39,027 bases of DNA from an uncultured Bacteroidota bacterium (GTDB lineage: Bacteria; Bacteroidota; Bacteroidia; Flavobacteriales; Flavobacteriaceae), in the NCBI GenBank assembly GCA_902536935.1, contig CACAZM010000016.1, positions 1-39,027 on the forward strand. Direction: 5' to 3'. Positions 17,388 to 25,536 of the stretch are shown in pieces. The notes beneath the pieces are model-generated. The model ran no database searches. It was not told the origin of the DNA and saw nothing but the letters and a program-made list of their open reading frames with translations. A program made the translations under genes and the position numbers. Position 1 is the stretch's first letter; every line of letters starts with the position of its first letter.

Positions 17388-18751
17388 GGACTGCTTCCTT
17401 TCTCTCCAAGCTCAAATGCATCTTTCAAAACGTGATAGACTCACCAAAAAGCGTCTCAGCTGAGGAGATTCGAATTAAAAATGCCATTAAAGTTAGAGAG
17501 GTTTTCAAAGAAATTGGAGTGCAAGTCAAAGGAACAGAAAATTTACCATACGAAAGTGGGAGTATTTTTATTTACAACCATTTGAACAACCACCCCGACT
17601 TGATCGTTGGAGATCAATTTCAAATTACTTTAGACAGTCATTTTATCAGCAGCATACTCCACACCTACTATGGCAACCCTGGCATACGAGTGACACGACA
17701 TGCGCTGCCAAATGAAAAAAGCCATCAAATGTACTATGATCTACTGGGCTACATACGTGTATTTGCTGAACCGTTCATCCCTAATGGAATTGCGAAAAAA
17801 ACTATTAAAAAAGAAAACAAAAAATTCTTTAAAACAGCAATTCAGGAACTTCAAAATGGCAATAGTTTGGTGTGTAGTCCGGAAGGGGTTTCTCACCGAA
17901 CACCAAACTCTCCAGGACCATTCAAAAAAGGAGTTTTCGCTCTTGCAAGTAGCATGAATCCACAGCCAAAAATTGTACCCATTGTTCTGGCAAATTTTGA
18001 TCTCCTGCCAAAAGATGTCGAATACAAATGTAAAATCATGGAGCCTTTTCGAATGTCGGATTATGGCATTTTTGACCCAAAAGACCCTATGATTGATGAG
18101 GTTGTTAAAACAATCAAACTTAACTATCAAAAGTGGGTTAAAAAGCTATGTGTTGCAGATCAAAATTTCGAACAAGAAATCACAGTTTTAAAGCGCAGAT
18201 CAGTCCAAAAAGCCCAGCAAAATGATTTAATTGTTTTTTATGGGAGCTCATCTATTCGTTTGTGGGATCTAAAGCAGGATTTCCCATTTCTTAATACATT
18301 AAACCTTGGTTTTGGGGGAGCATTTATTCATTCTCTTTCTTCCAATTTTGAAAATTTATTTCAAGGCTTACAGCCCAAAGCAATTATTTTATATTTAGGT
18401 GGGAATGATCTCACTCTTGGTTTATCAGCAATTGAAATCGTAAATCAAATTCGAATTTTTATCCAAATGATTCACCAAAAATTTCCCTCCACAACTATTT
18501 TCAATGTTTCCATTAAACCATCTTTTGAACGGCAAGAGCTTTTGGAAGTCATACAACAGATTAATCAAGGGACGCTAGAGCTATCGATGCAATTATATTA
18601 TCTTAATCAGGTAAAATTATATGAAGCCCTTATTGATCAAAACCAACAAATTCGTAGTGATGTGTTGCTACAAGATGGCCTTCACCTGAATAAACTTGGC
18701 TATGAAATTCTGAAATCACAAGTGGGCAAATCCCTAAAAAAATACTTATAG
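17384..18751 (+). CDS. Fusion of PlsC-like acyltransferase and SGNH hydrolase
   Basis: 455 aa. Residues ~30-250 resemble lysophospholipid/1-acyl-glycerol-phosphate acyltransferases: FIYNHLNNHPDL (65-72 region, NHx5D rather than the common NHx4D) and CSPEGVSHRTP (Glu ~167) with a following F/G-rich stretch. Residues ~280-455 form an SGNH hydrolase domain: VFYGSSSIRLWD (nucleophile Ser in 287-290), LNLGFGGAF, LYLGGNDLT and LLQDGLHLNKLGY. The start overlaps otsA-otsB by 4 bases, so it is translationally coupled to trehalose synthesis. An acyl-transfer or acyl-removal role on trehalose or on a lipid is suggested by context only. The stop lies 6 bases from the stop of the convergent aconitase gene. 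Confidence 0.8.
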   Translation: MRTASFLSKLKCIFQNVIDSPKSVSAEEIRIKNAIKVREVFKEIGVQVKGTENLPYESGSIFIYNHLNNHPDLIVGDQFQITLDSHFISSILHTYYGNPGIRVTRHALPNEKSHQMYYDLLGYIRVFAEPFIPNGIAKKTIKKENKKFFKTAIQELQNGNSLVCSPEGVSHRTPNSPGPFKKGVFALASSMNPQPKIVPIVLANFDLLPKDVEYKCKIMEPFRMSDYGIFDPKDPMIDEVVKTIKLNYQKWVKKLCVADQNFEQEITVLKRRSVQKAQQNDLIVFYGSSSIRLWDLKQDFPFLNTLNLGFGGAFIHSLSSNFENLFQGLQPKAIILYLGGNDLTLGLSAIEIVNQIRIFIQMIHQKFPSTTIFNVSIKPSFERQELLEVIQQINQGTLELSMQLYYLNQVKLYEALIDQNQQIRSDVLLQDGLHLNKLGYEILKSQVGKSLKKYL

Positions 18752-18757
18752 GTCGGA

Positions 18758-21028
18758 CTAGCCTGAACTGTTCTGTTTCTTAATCAAATTTAATGCAGAG
18801 CCAGCTTTAAACCACTCAATTTGTGCATCATTGTAGGTGTGATTGGCTCGAATCACATTTGTTGATCCGTCAGCATGAACCACCTCAATCGTAAGGGGGT
18901 TTTCAGGTGAAAAATCCGATAAGTCCGTGAAATTAAAGGTGTCATCTTCTTGAATCAAGTCATAGTCTGACTCATTGGCAAATGTGATTCCAAGCATGCC
19001 TTGTTTTTTTAGATTTGTTTCGTGAATTCGAGCAAACGACTTTACCAAAACAACCTTGACACCAAGGTGACGAGGCTCCATAGCAGCATGTTCTCTAGAA
19101 GATCCCTCGCCATAGTTATGGTCCCCAACCACAACGGTTTCGATGCTCGCTGCCTTATAGGCACGCTGCACATCAGGGACACCACCGTACTCCCCCGACA
19201 ATTGGTTTTTGACAAAATTGGTTTGCTGGTTAAATGCATTCACAGCTCCGATTAGGCAGTTATTTGAAATATTGTCCAGATGTCCACGATAACGCAACCA
19301 AGGTCCTGCCATAGAGATATGATCAGTGGTACATTTCCCATGTGCTTTGATCAATAGTTTGGCTCCCACCAAGTTGTTCCCATCCCAAGGAGCAAAAGGG
19401 GTTAGCAACTGTAAACGCTCAGAGTCGTCGTTTACAATTACTGAAACTCCTGATCCATCTTCAACAGGCTCGAGATATCCATTATCCTCCACATCGAACC
19501 CCGACGGGGGAAGCTCTAATCCAGTCGGTGCTTCAAGTCGAACTTCTTCCCCGTCTTGGTTGATTAGTGAATCCGTGATAGGGTTAAAATCCAAACGCCC
19601 AGCAATTGCAACCGCTGCTACCATTTCTGGAGAAGCAACAAATGCGTGTGTATTTGGGTTTCCATCAGCTCGTTTTGAAAAGTTGCGGTTGAACGAATGG
19701 ATAATTGAATTTTTCTCATGTTTGTCTGCACCTTCTCTTGCCCATTGACCTATACAAGGGCCACAAGCATTGGTAAATATTTTTGCATCTAAATCATTAA
19801 AAATGCGAAGTAATCCGTCACGTTCTGCAGTGTAACGTACTTGTTCCGATCCTGGATTGATTCCAAAAGTTGCCTTAGTGGTCAATTTCTTATCCACAGC
19901 TTGTTTGGCAATCGATGCCGCTCTAGACAAATCCTCGTAAGAAGAATTGGTACACGACCCAATGAGTCCCCATTCAATTTTAATCGGCCAATCATTAGCT
20001 TGTGCTTTATTAGCCATTTCGGAAACAGGGGTTGCAAGGTCTGGAGTGAAGGGTCCGTTAAGATGAGGTGATAAAGAATCGAGATCAATCTCGATGACTT
20101 GGTCAAAATAAAGTTCTGGATTCTGATATACCTCTGGGTCTGCTGTCAGATGTTCTTTGACGGCATTGGCTGCATCAGCAACATCGTCTCTATCAGTTGC
20201 ACGCAAATATCGCTCCATAGACTCGTCGTAGCCAAAAGTTGAAGTGGTTGCCCCAACCTCTGCACCCATATTACAAATGGTGCCTTTTCCAGTACATGAC
20301 ATGGACTGAGCTCCGTCACCAAAATATTCGATGATTGCTCCTGTTCCGCCTTTTACCGTTAAAATACCTGCGACTTTAAGAATTACATCCTTTGGTGCTG
20401 CCCATCCATTGAGTGATCCCGTGAGTTTGACTCCGATGAGTTTGGGAAACTTTAACTCCCATGGCATGTCAGCCATGACATCAACAGCATCTGCACCACC
20501 TACTCCAATCGCAACCATACCCAATCCTCCCGCATTGACCGTGTGAGAATCGGTTCCTATCATCATCCCTCCTGGAAAAGCATAGTTCTCCAAGACCACT
20601 TGGTGAATAATTCCGGCTCCAGGTTTCCAAAATCCAATCCCATATTTGTTGGACACTGACTGTAAAAAATCGAAGACTTCAGCAGAGGAATTATTTGCAG
20701 ATTTTAAATCGGCTGCTGCCCCCTCTTTAGCTTGAATTAAATGGTCACAATGAACCGTGGTTGGTACCGCTACTTTTGATTTTCCCGCCTGCATAAATTG
20801 CAACAATGCCATCTGTGCAGTGGCGTCTTGACATGCGATTCGATCTGGTGCAAAATCTACGTAATCCACACCACGGACAAATGACTGTTTTGCCTTTCCA
20901 TTCCATAAATGAGCATACAGAATTTTTTCAGATGCAGTTAGCGGCTTATTAGTTGCTTTACGAGCAGCTTCAACACGCGATGCCAATCGATCGTAAGTTG
21001 CTTTAATCATTGAAATGTCGAATGCCAT
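18758..21028 (-). CDS. acn: Aconitate hydratase (TCA cycle)
   Basis: 756 aa, the length of mitochondrial-type aconitases. The [4Fe-4S] ligands are Cys ~359 in GSCTNSS and Cys ~422 and ~425 in [10 protein letters not shown]. Other family blocks are [23 protein letters not shown] and, in the swivel domain, [18 protein letters not shown]. It isomerises citrate to isocitrate via cis-aconitate in the cytoplasm. The gene is monocistronic on the minus strand and its GC content is higher than that of the 25-39 kb region, as expected of a core gene. Confidence 0.96.
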   Translation of the reverse strand: MAFDISMIKATYDRLASRVEAARKATNKPLTASEKILYAHLWNGKAKQSFVRGVDYVDFAPDRIACQDATAQMALLQFMQAGKSKVAVPTTVHCDHLIQAKEGAAADLKSANNSSAEVFDFLQSVSNKYGIGFWKPGAGIIHQVVLENYAFPGGMMIGTDSHTVNAGGLGMVAIGVGGADAVDVMADMPWELKFPKLIGVKLTGSLNGWAAPKDVILKVAGILTVKGGTGAIIEYFGDGAQSMSCTGKGTICNMGAEVGATTSTFGYDESMERYLRATDRDDVADAANAVKEHLTADPEVYQNPELYFDQVIEIDLDSLSPHLNGPFTPDLATPVSEMANKAQANDWPIKIEWGLIGSCTNSSYEDLSRAASIAKQAVDKKLTTKATFGINPGSEQVRYTAERDGLLRIFNDLDAKIFTNACGPCIGQWAREGADKHEKNSIIHSFNRNFSKRADGNPNTHAFVASPEMVAAVAIAGRLDFNPITDSLINQDGEEVRLEAPTGLELPPSGFDVEDNGYLEPVEDGSGVSVIVNDDSERLQLLTPFAPWDGNNLVGAKLLIKAHGKCTTDHISMAGPWLRYRGHLDNISNNCLIGAVNAFNQQTNFVKNQLSGEYGGVPDVQRAYKAASIETVVVGDHNYGEGSSREHAAMEPRHLGVKVVLVKSFARIHETNLKKQGMLGITFANESDYDLIQEDDTFNFTDLSDFSPENPLTIEVVHADGSTNVIRANHTYNDAQIEWFKAGSALNLIKKQNSSG

Positions 21029-21125
21029 TTTGGTTGCTTTTAAATAGTCTGTAAAAATAGGAAATTGTAAAAGATTATTCGATTGAACATTGTAAGTTTA
21101 TTTGCTTCTAATTTTTGTGTTTATT

Positions 21126-21152
21126 ACAAAAAAAACCCGCCATTGGCGGGCT
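21126..21152 (-). terminator. Rho-independent terminator
   Basis: On the minus strand the stem CCCGCC/GGCGGG with a 3-base loop is followed by a run of eight T. It lies just downstream of the lipoprotein gene at 21175-21675 and would end the minus-strand transcript before the aconitase promoter. Confidence 0.85.
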
Positions 21153-21174
21153 ATGAATTAATAAGTGTATTGAT

Positions 21175-21675
21175 TTACTCTGACCCCATATTCAAGATAT
21201 AATCATGTGAATCGTAAAGATAATTGACTTCAACGACTTTGTCATTTTCCCATTTGAATGAGGCTTGAACTGGTGAATCAACGGTAACGCCAGTGGCATT
21301 GCTCGTTCCCGTCCAGGTAAACCAAGTGTTGGTATAAATTTCACCACTGTCGAGAACGAAAGTCCCTGTTGCTCTATCAGAGTTTGTGATATCACTGTAA
21401 AAATTTCGCCCTTGAAGAAACCCTTCCATCATCGCTGTAGGTGTAGTCTCAACCCCATTGACATTGGCAACAGCATTCTCAGCAAAGAGCTCCTCTTGCC
21501 CTGTCATATCATTTGCGAGGTAGGCATCATTAAACGCATCCATAGCTGTTGATTTAACATCACCAACTTCAATTGTCCCAAAGTGGTGTTCTGATTTTTC
21601 ATGGTAATTTTCACTGACTTGTGAACACGACAAAATGAGCAGTGAAATGGTTGGAATTAATAGTAAATGTTTCAT
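21175..21675 (-). CDS. NTF2/SnoaL-like lipoprotein
   Basis: 166 aa. MKHLLLIPTISLLILSC is a lipoprotein signal. The mature part begins acidic/His-rich and then has the helical start of a cone-shaped NTF2/SnoaL-like fold (STAMDAFNDAYLANDMTGQEELFAENA), followed by beta strands ending FKWENDKVVEVNYLYD. The fold assignment is by pattern; a catalytic role is not evident. It follows a second lipoprotein of similar design (21708-22232) by 32 bases, so the two may be duplicated genes in one transcript that ends at the terminator at 21126-21152. Confidence 0.65.
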   Translation of the reverse strand: MKHLLLIPTISLLILSCSQVSENYHEKSEHHFGTIEVGDVKSTAMDAFNDAYLANDMTGQEELFAENAVANVNGVETTPTAMMEGFLQGRNFYSDITNSDRATGTFVLDSGEIYTNTWFTWTGTSNATGVTVDSPVQASFKWENDKVVEVNYLYDSHDYILNMGSE

Positions 21676-21707
21676 TTATATAAATTTAATTTTTAAATCT
21701 TTTATTA

Positions 21708-22232
21708 TTATTCGTTTTCATCTTCATTAACAATAGCCTGATTGTATTGATTAACAGTTATGATCTTACCGTCTTGTACAAAAAACCAGAGATTTGCATT
21801 AAACTGTGACTCCTCTTCACCCTCAGTATAGGTACCTAGGTACATCATATTTACATGCTCTCCACCTCTTGTGGGATCAATATCGACAGAAAGTGCGTAT
21901 TGAGGCTCCCATGTTAAACTCGCATTATTTGCGTCTAAAATTGAATCTCTCACTAAATTGAGTTCAATAAAGTCTTCAACAGTATCCTTCTGTCCATTTT
22001 GATAAGTAAGTGTAGCAGAGTCTGCAAAAATTTCATGAAAATCTTCGTAGGTTTTAGCTTGAGCAGCAGCATCAAATGCCTTTACAACATCGATAGATGC
22101 TTCGGTTCCTAAGTAAAATTTATATTCAGTCCCATCATCAGACCACTTGGTGAACCCGACAGATTGTTTTACTGGTTCACAAGCAAAAAATAACAACGAG
22201 AATAGCAATGTGAAAAATAATTGTTGTTTCAT
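21708..22232 (-). CDS. NTF2/SnoaL-like lipoprotein, paralogue of the next gene
   Basis: 174 aa. MKQQLFFTLLFSLLFFAC is a lipoprotein signal. It shares layout with the neighbour at 21175-21675: VKAFDAAAQAKTYEDFHEIFADSATL (helix-rich start with F-x-E-x-F/A-D), a central WEPQYALSVD strand and a final NLWFFVQDGKIITVNQYNQ strand pair. Probably periplasmic or outer-membrane anchored; function unknown. It has no close upstream gene on its strand, so it is likely the first gene of the pair. Confidence 0.65.
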   Translation of the reverse strand: MKQQLFFTLLFSLLFFACEPVKQSVGFTKWSDDGTEYKFYLGTEASIDVVKAFDAAAQAKTYEDFHEIFADSATLTYQNGQKDTVEDFIELNLVRDSILDANNASLTWEPQYALSVDIDPTRGGEHVNMMYLGTYTEGEEESQFNANLWFFVQDGKIITVNQYNQAIVNEDENE

Positions 22233-22337
22233 ATTTATTTGTTTAAGAAATAAATTTAGTGATTAAAAAATAAAACAGCATTTAGTTTTTACACTTAACT
22301 CGCTTTTGATCAAACAATAAACGAAGTGCATAATCTC

Positions 22338-22562
22338 TTAATTTAGGCATTCTCCTTCTGTCCAAGTCAATACCCCCCCGGCTGTGGCATAGCAAGTATT
22401 GCTATAAGTGATCCCATCACATCCGCAAACTGGTTCGTATATCTCTATACATGCAACGTCATGAGAATTTGGTTCCATCAGGCAAGAGGTTTGTTTGTCA
22501 TCTTTGTTGCACATTGTTATTAAAAAAAGAGTGCTTAGTAGTAAATATCTCATCATATACAT
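22338..22562 (-). CDS. Kazal-type domain lipoprotein (putative protease inhibitor)
   Basis: 74 aa. Residues up to TMC form a lipoprotein signal; the true start may be the ATG at 22553 (MRYLLLSTLFLITMC), as several ATGs cluster here. The mature ~55 residues match the Kazal pattern: C-x-EIYEPVCGCDGITYSNTC, with further cysteines ending in TEGEC. Kazal domains inhibit serine proteases; bacterial lipoproteins of this kind may protect the cell surface from external proteases. The inhibited protease cannot be predicted. Confidence 0.85.
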   Translation of the reverse strand: MYMMRYLLLSTLFLITMCNKDDKQTSCLMEPNSHDVACIEIYEPVCGCDGITYSNTCYATAGGVLTWTEGECLN

Positions 22563-22599
22563 TGGAAAGATAACATGCTAACAGCTGACACTAGCTTAT

Positions 22600-22914
22600 C
22601 TAGTTTTTATAGTTGTGATACAAATACATAGGGAAAGCAAATGAAAAACCTACTAGAAACAATGAAGCAATATATGTTAGAAAGCGTTTTGTAGACAAGG
22701 CGTTGGTCATACGTTTGTAAATGATAAAAACCAAAAAAGTTGTTGCTGCCACCGTCAAATCTGCATTTAAAATTCTCATACCAGGGTTGGCATTTATTTG
22801 CTCAAAAAATAGAGCTGTTGACCATTCCCAATTATTGGCTTCAATAAACTTGAAAATAAAATAATATGGGGCTGCAATTCCAACGATTGCGAAGATTAAA
22901 AAAACATTTTTCAT
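22600..22914 (-). CDS. DUF2834 family membrane protein
   Basis: 104 aa with three hydrophobic helices. ALFFEQINANPGMRILNADL followed by TVAATTFLVFIIYKRM fits DUF2834, a family of small membrane proteins of unknown function. The start codon overlaps the stop of the TrpF-like gene by 4 bases (22911-22914), so the two are translationally coupled, with the TrpF-like gene first. Confidence 0.75.
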   Translation of the reverse strand: MKNVFLIFAIVGIAAPYYFIFKFIEANNWEWSTALFFEQINANPGMRILNADLTVAATTFLVFIIYKRMTNALSTKRFLTYIASLFLVGFSFAFPMYLYHNYKN

Positions 22915-23588
22915 ATTGATATTTGATTATAATTAATAGACTCCATGATTTTGAAAAAATTACTCAGCTTATTTTCATCCAACTTTCCGTTCGTACGGAC
23001 ACTGCTACACAAATCCACCCCAAAAGGTTGTACATGCTCAATGGCTTTCTTTACATTGTTGCTATTGATTCCCCCAGCCAAAAACACAGGAGTATCGATT
23101 TGTTCTCGAATTTTTCGACTTAGATCCCAATTGTGTGTATGTCCTGTACCACCGAGTTTTTTAGTTTTTAAATTTGGATTACCACTATCCAACAAAATTG
23201 CATCTACATGTTTAGAAACACCAATTGCTTCCTCCACAGATTTGTCGTCCAGTACATGAACAACTTGAACAATTTTGACGTGAGGTAGTTCATTTCTTAT
23301 ATGTTGATAATCCCTGTTTTCCAAAGCATCAACAATTTGAATAGTCGAAGTGTTTACCTTTTTGTAGTGATCAATAATTGCTGATGATTTTGTTTTGCTA
23401 GTCAACAAAAAAGTTGAAACCATAGGAGGAGCTGAATTAGTAATTTTATAAATTCTACGATTAGAAATCACCCCAGGTCCGCTTGGCATATGTCCAACAA
23501 GCCCCAAAGCAGAAGCCCCATATGCAGTGGCGAGCTTAGCTTCCTCTACACTACAAATACAGCATATTTTTACCCGTATTTTTTGCAT
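22911..23588 (-). CDS. Phosphoribosylanthranilate isomerase-like (TrpF family) protein
   Basis: 225 aa TIM-barrel. The start VKICCIC matches the TrpF 'KICG' motif with Cys replacing Gly; the catalytic Cys position is kept. AILLDSGN supplies the catalytic Asp. KLGGTGHTHNWDLSRKI matches the GGTGxTFDW phosphate loop, and PVFLAGGINSNNVKKAIEHV with GVDLCSSVR matches the C-terminal phosphate site. TrpF isomerises phosphoribosylanthranilate in tryptophan synthesis, but no other trp gene lies in the window and the partner is a DUF2834 membrane protein, so a different substrate is possible. Confidence 0.75.
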   Translation of the reverse strand: MQKIRVKICCICSVEEAKLATAYGASALGLVGHMPSGPGVISNRRIYKITNSAPPMVSTFLLTSKTKSSAIIDHYKKVNTSTIQIVDALENRDYQHIRNELPHVKIVQVVHVLDDKSVEEAIGVSKHVDAILLDSGNPNLKTKKLGGTGHTHNWDLSRKIREQIDTPVFLAGGINSNNVKKAIEHVQPFGVDLCSSVRTNGKLDENKLSNFFKIMESINYNQISI

Positions 23589-23614
23589 TTTAATAAATAT
23601 ATAAACAATTTTTT

Positions 23615-23642
23615 TTTGTTTTTGTTTTTTTATTTAGATTTG
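23615..23642 (+). promoter_or_regulatory. Possible Bacteroidota-type promoter
   Basis: TTTG at 23615-23618 lies 16 bases before TAGATTTG at 23635-23642, which matches the -7 element TAnnTTTG of Bacteroidota sigma factor promoters. It would drive the small reading frame at 23664. The region is T-rich, so chance is a real alternative. Confidence 0.3.
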
Positions 23643-23663
23643 TTTAAATAATATTAAACAAAA

Positions 23664-23795
23664 TTGAAAAAGAAAAAAATCGCCTACTTTGACAACCACA
23701 CCCAAAAAATACAAGTCCGTGAGCTTTCACGTTTAGAGTCATTAAGGCAATATTTTGGTAAAGCACTTAAAAAAGTTGCTTCTTCACCAAATTAA
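23664..23795 (+). CDS. Possible 43-aa basic protein with TTG start
   Basis: A short frame begins with TTG at 23664 and ends TAA at 23793-23795. The product starts with a run of Lys and then AYFDNHTQKIQVRELSRLES and YFGKALKKV, a plausible basic helical peptide. It lies in a 255-base gap between two minus-strand genes, downstream of a promoter-like TAGATTTG. No family was recognised. It could be a chance frame; codon use and conservation would decide. Confidence 0.3.
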   Translation: MKKKKIAYFDNHTQKIQVRELSRLESLRQYFGKALKKVASSPN

Positions 23796-23843
23796 TTTAC
23801 TCCCCGTAGTGCAAACCAACAAGAATATATCATAAAATAATAA

Positions 23844-24491
23844 TTACAGTTTGATGTCTTTTGGTTGATAGGTGGCATTGCCCTCTTTGATATTTAAAAC
23901 ATCATCGATCATTTTTCTAGCTAAAACGGAGACCGACAATGGCTTTTGAGAACGTAATATCCCGAATCGATTTAATGTATTCAATACAAGTATCCCTCTT
24001 TTTTCTGCTGGCCTAATCAAATCCACTTGACGAATCAAAGTTGGTGGTTGGTAGATTTTGATACTTTTAAATGAAAGTTTTTTGATTTCCTCCTCTAAAG
24101 ATCCTTTTGTTTTGAGGTAAAAAAACAAAGATTTTTTATTCGCTCCATATGATGACACCAAGGAATATTGGTTTACTCTGTTTTCTGAAGCCATCTTAGC
24201 AAATTCATATTGATAGGTATTATCCACTTCATATTGTTTGGGTTTACTGCCTGCATCTTTCAGCGTGGTTCCGAGAGCAGAAAAAAGAACATCTCCGACT
24301 ATATTATTCCTATATGTATTCAGTTCTGAAAAATCGATTTCATAAACCTTGAGTTTAGGGTGCTCAAGATTTGGTTTTTTTCGAACAAAAATGGAAACAG
24401 ACGAAAATGCAGGATGCTTAATCAATTGCGAGACAAGCTCACGGCCCGTTGCACCAGTAGCACCTAATACTAAAGCACGGTTTTTGTCCAT
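23844..24491 (-). CDS. NAD(P)H-binding atypical SDR (NmrA/HTATIP2-like) protein
   Basis: 215 aa. The N-terminus RALVLGATGATGRELVSQL is the GxxGxxG dinucleotide-binding motif of atypical short-chain dehydrogenases. VLFSALGTTLKDAGS and YSLVSSYGANKKSLFFYLKTKG (YxxxK) follow, as in the HTATIP2/oxidoreductase-like subgroup. These proteins bind NAD(P)H and act as oxidoreductases or redox sensors; the substrate is unknown. The gene is the last one of the core-like part of the window; repeat-bearing DNA begins just upstream of its start. Confidence 0.8.
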   Translation of the reverse strand: MDKNRALVLGATGATGRELVSQLIKHPAFSSVSIFVRKKPNLEHPKLKVYEIDFSELNTYRNNIVGDVLFSALGTTLKDAGSKPKQYEVDNTYQYEFAKMASENRVNQYSLVSSYGANKKSLFFYLKTKGSLEEEIKKLSFKSIKIYQPPTLIRQVDLIRPAEKRGILVLNTLNRFGILRSQKPLSVSVLARKMIDDVLNIKEGNATYQPKDIKL

Positions 24492-24532
24492 TCATTAAAA
24501 ATACGAATTCATACATTATGTGAAAATAGCAG

Positions 24533-24584
24533 TTTAAAGGATTAGAAGTAGAGGAACTAAATAAGATCATATACCTTTGGTTTA
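24533..24584 (+). repeat. Integrase-tail repeat A, copy 2 (joined to repeat B)
   Basis: GGATTAGAAGTAGAGGAACT... and ...CTTTGGTTTAATT match the consensus tail GLEVAEL...MPMV-stop with small deletions. It runs straight into a repeat B half at 24591 through TTCCTTAAATTAG. Confidence 0.75.
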
Positions 24585-24590
24585 ATTCCT

Positions 24591-24623
24591 TAAATTAGTT
24601 CTACTGTAAAAAATAAGGTTGAA
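24591..24623 (+). repeat. Repeat B, copy 1 (partial)
   Basis: TAAATTAGTTCTACTG then TAAAAAATAAGG, related to the consensus TAAATTAGTACCACTAAAAA and CAATACGATG. It lies upstream of the PepSY-domain gene. Confidence 0.55.
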
Positions 24624-24666
24624 ATACTACTAATTTTTGATTTCTATCAATTAATTTAAGTAACTG

Positions 24667-25371
24667 ATGATAAAAAGTAAAACTGCAATAAAAATTAGAA
24701 AGGCGCATCGATACTTAGGTCTCTTTTTGGGAATTCAATTCCTTTTATGGACGATCAGTGGGCTTTATTTTAGTTGGACTAATATTGATGAAATTCGTGG
24801 TGAACATTTAATTAATAAAAATGTCAAGCTAAAAGATTTTTCCGAATTAATTAGTCCTTCAAAGTTAAATGAATCTAATATCAAATCAATTGAGCTAAGA
24901 AATATTTCAGGTGTTCCATACTATTGGATAAATAATGCTAATCTTTACAATGCTTACACAGGTAATTTAAAACAAAGTATTACAAAAAAAGAAGCTGTTG
25001 ATATAGCAAAACAAAGTTTGGTCAAAGGCCTTGAAATAAAATCCATTAACTACATTTCAACAGTTGATAAACATCACGAGTATAGAAATAAATTATTACC
25101 TGCATATGTGATTTCCTTCAAAGACAATAGGAATATAAAAGCATATGTTTCAAGTTTGGACGGCAAATTTCAAACTGTAAGACATCGGAATTGGCGATGG
25201 TTTGATTTTTTATGGATGGCCCATACAATGGACTATGAAAGCAGAGACAATTTTAACAATACATTAATTAGAATTTTTTCACTCCTAGGACTGATTACTG
25301 TTTTAAGTGGATTCACACTTTGGGTTACATCATCCCCAACAATTAGAAAAATATTTTTTAAAAAAAATTAA
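24667..25371 (+). CDS. PepSY-associated transmembrane protein
   Basis: 234 aa. The N-terminal helix with RKAHRYLGLFLGIQFLLWTI and SGLYFSW is the typical PepSY_TM start, followed by a periplasmic domain with a PepSY-like KEAVDIAKQSL segment. A second stretch WRWFDFLWMAHTMDY precedes a final helix (LLGLITVLSGFTLWV). Such proteins sit in the inner membrane and are linked to iron/siderophore reduction or flavin transfer in Bacteroidota; the exact role is unknown. The gene is flanked by A/B repeats upstream and a B repeat that overlaps its stop codon, the same layout as the 28-39 kb genes. Confidence 0.8.
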   Translation: MIKSKTAIKIRKAHRYLGLFLGIQFLLWTISGLYFSWTNIDEIRGEHLINKNVKLKDFSELISPSKLNESNIKSIELRNISGVPYYWINNANLYNAYTGNLKQSITKKEAVDIAKQSLVKGLEIKSINYISTVDKHHEYRNKLLPAYVISFKDNRNIKAYVSSLDGKFQTVRHRNWRWFDFLWMAHTMDYESRDNFNNTLIRIFSLLGLITVLSGFTLWVTSSPTIRKIFFKKN

Positions 25372-25401
25372 TTTAGTAACTCTAAAAACAATAAGATGAA
25401 G
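25368..25401 (+). repeat. Repeat B, copy 2
   Basis: ATTTAGTAACTCTAAAAACA then ATAAGATGAAG. It overlaps the stop codon of the PepSY gene and provides an ATG at 25396 for a short, apparently broken frame. Confidence 0.75.
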
Positions 25402-25489
25402 AGCCCCTTATTACAAGTTTATTACTCCTACTTTTACTTGGTTAGTGGCTTTTGCTCTATTTTTCATGTTTATATTTAAAATAATTTAG
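25396..25489 (+). pseudogene. Possible broken small membrane-protein gene
   Basis: From the ATG in repeat B the frame gives only 27 aa. A one-base shift after MK would give a ~30-aa peptide with a transmembrane segment (TFTWLVAFALFFMFIFKII) ending at the TAG at 25487. This suggests a small membrane protein disrupted by a frameshift, though the segment is short enough to be chance. Confidence 0.3.
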
Positions 25490-25536
25490 AGCCTAAAACG
25501 AAGAAACTTTTTTTATTAATTTAATATAACTTTATT

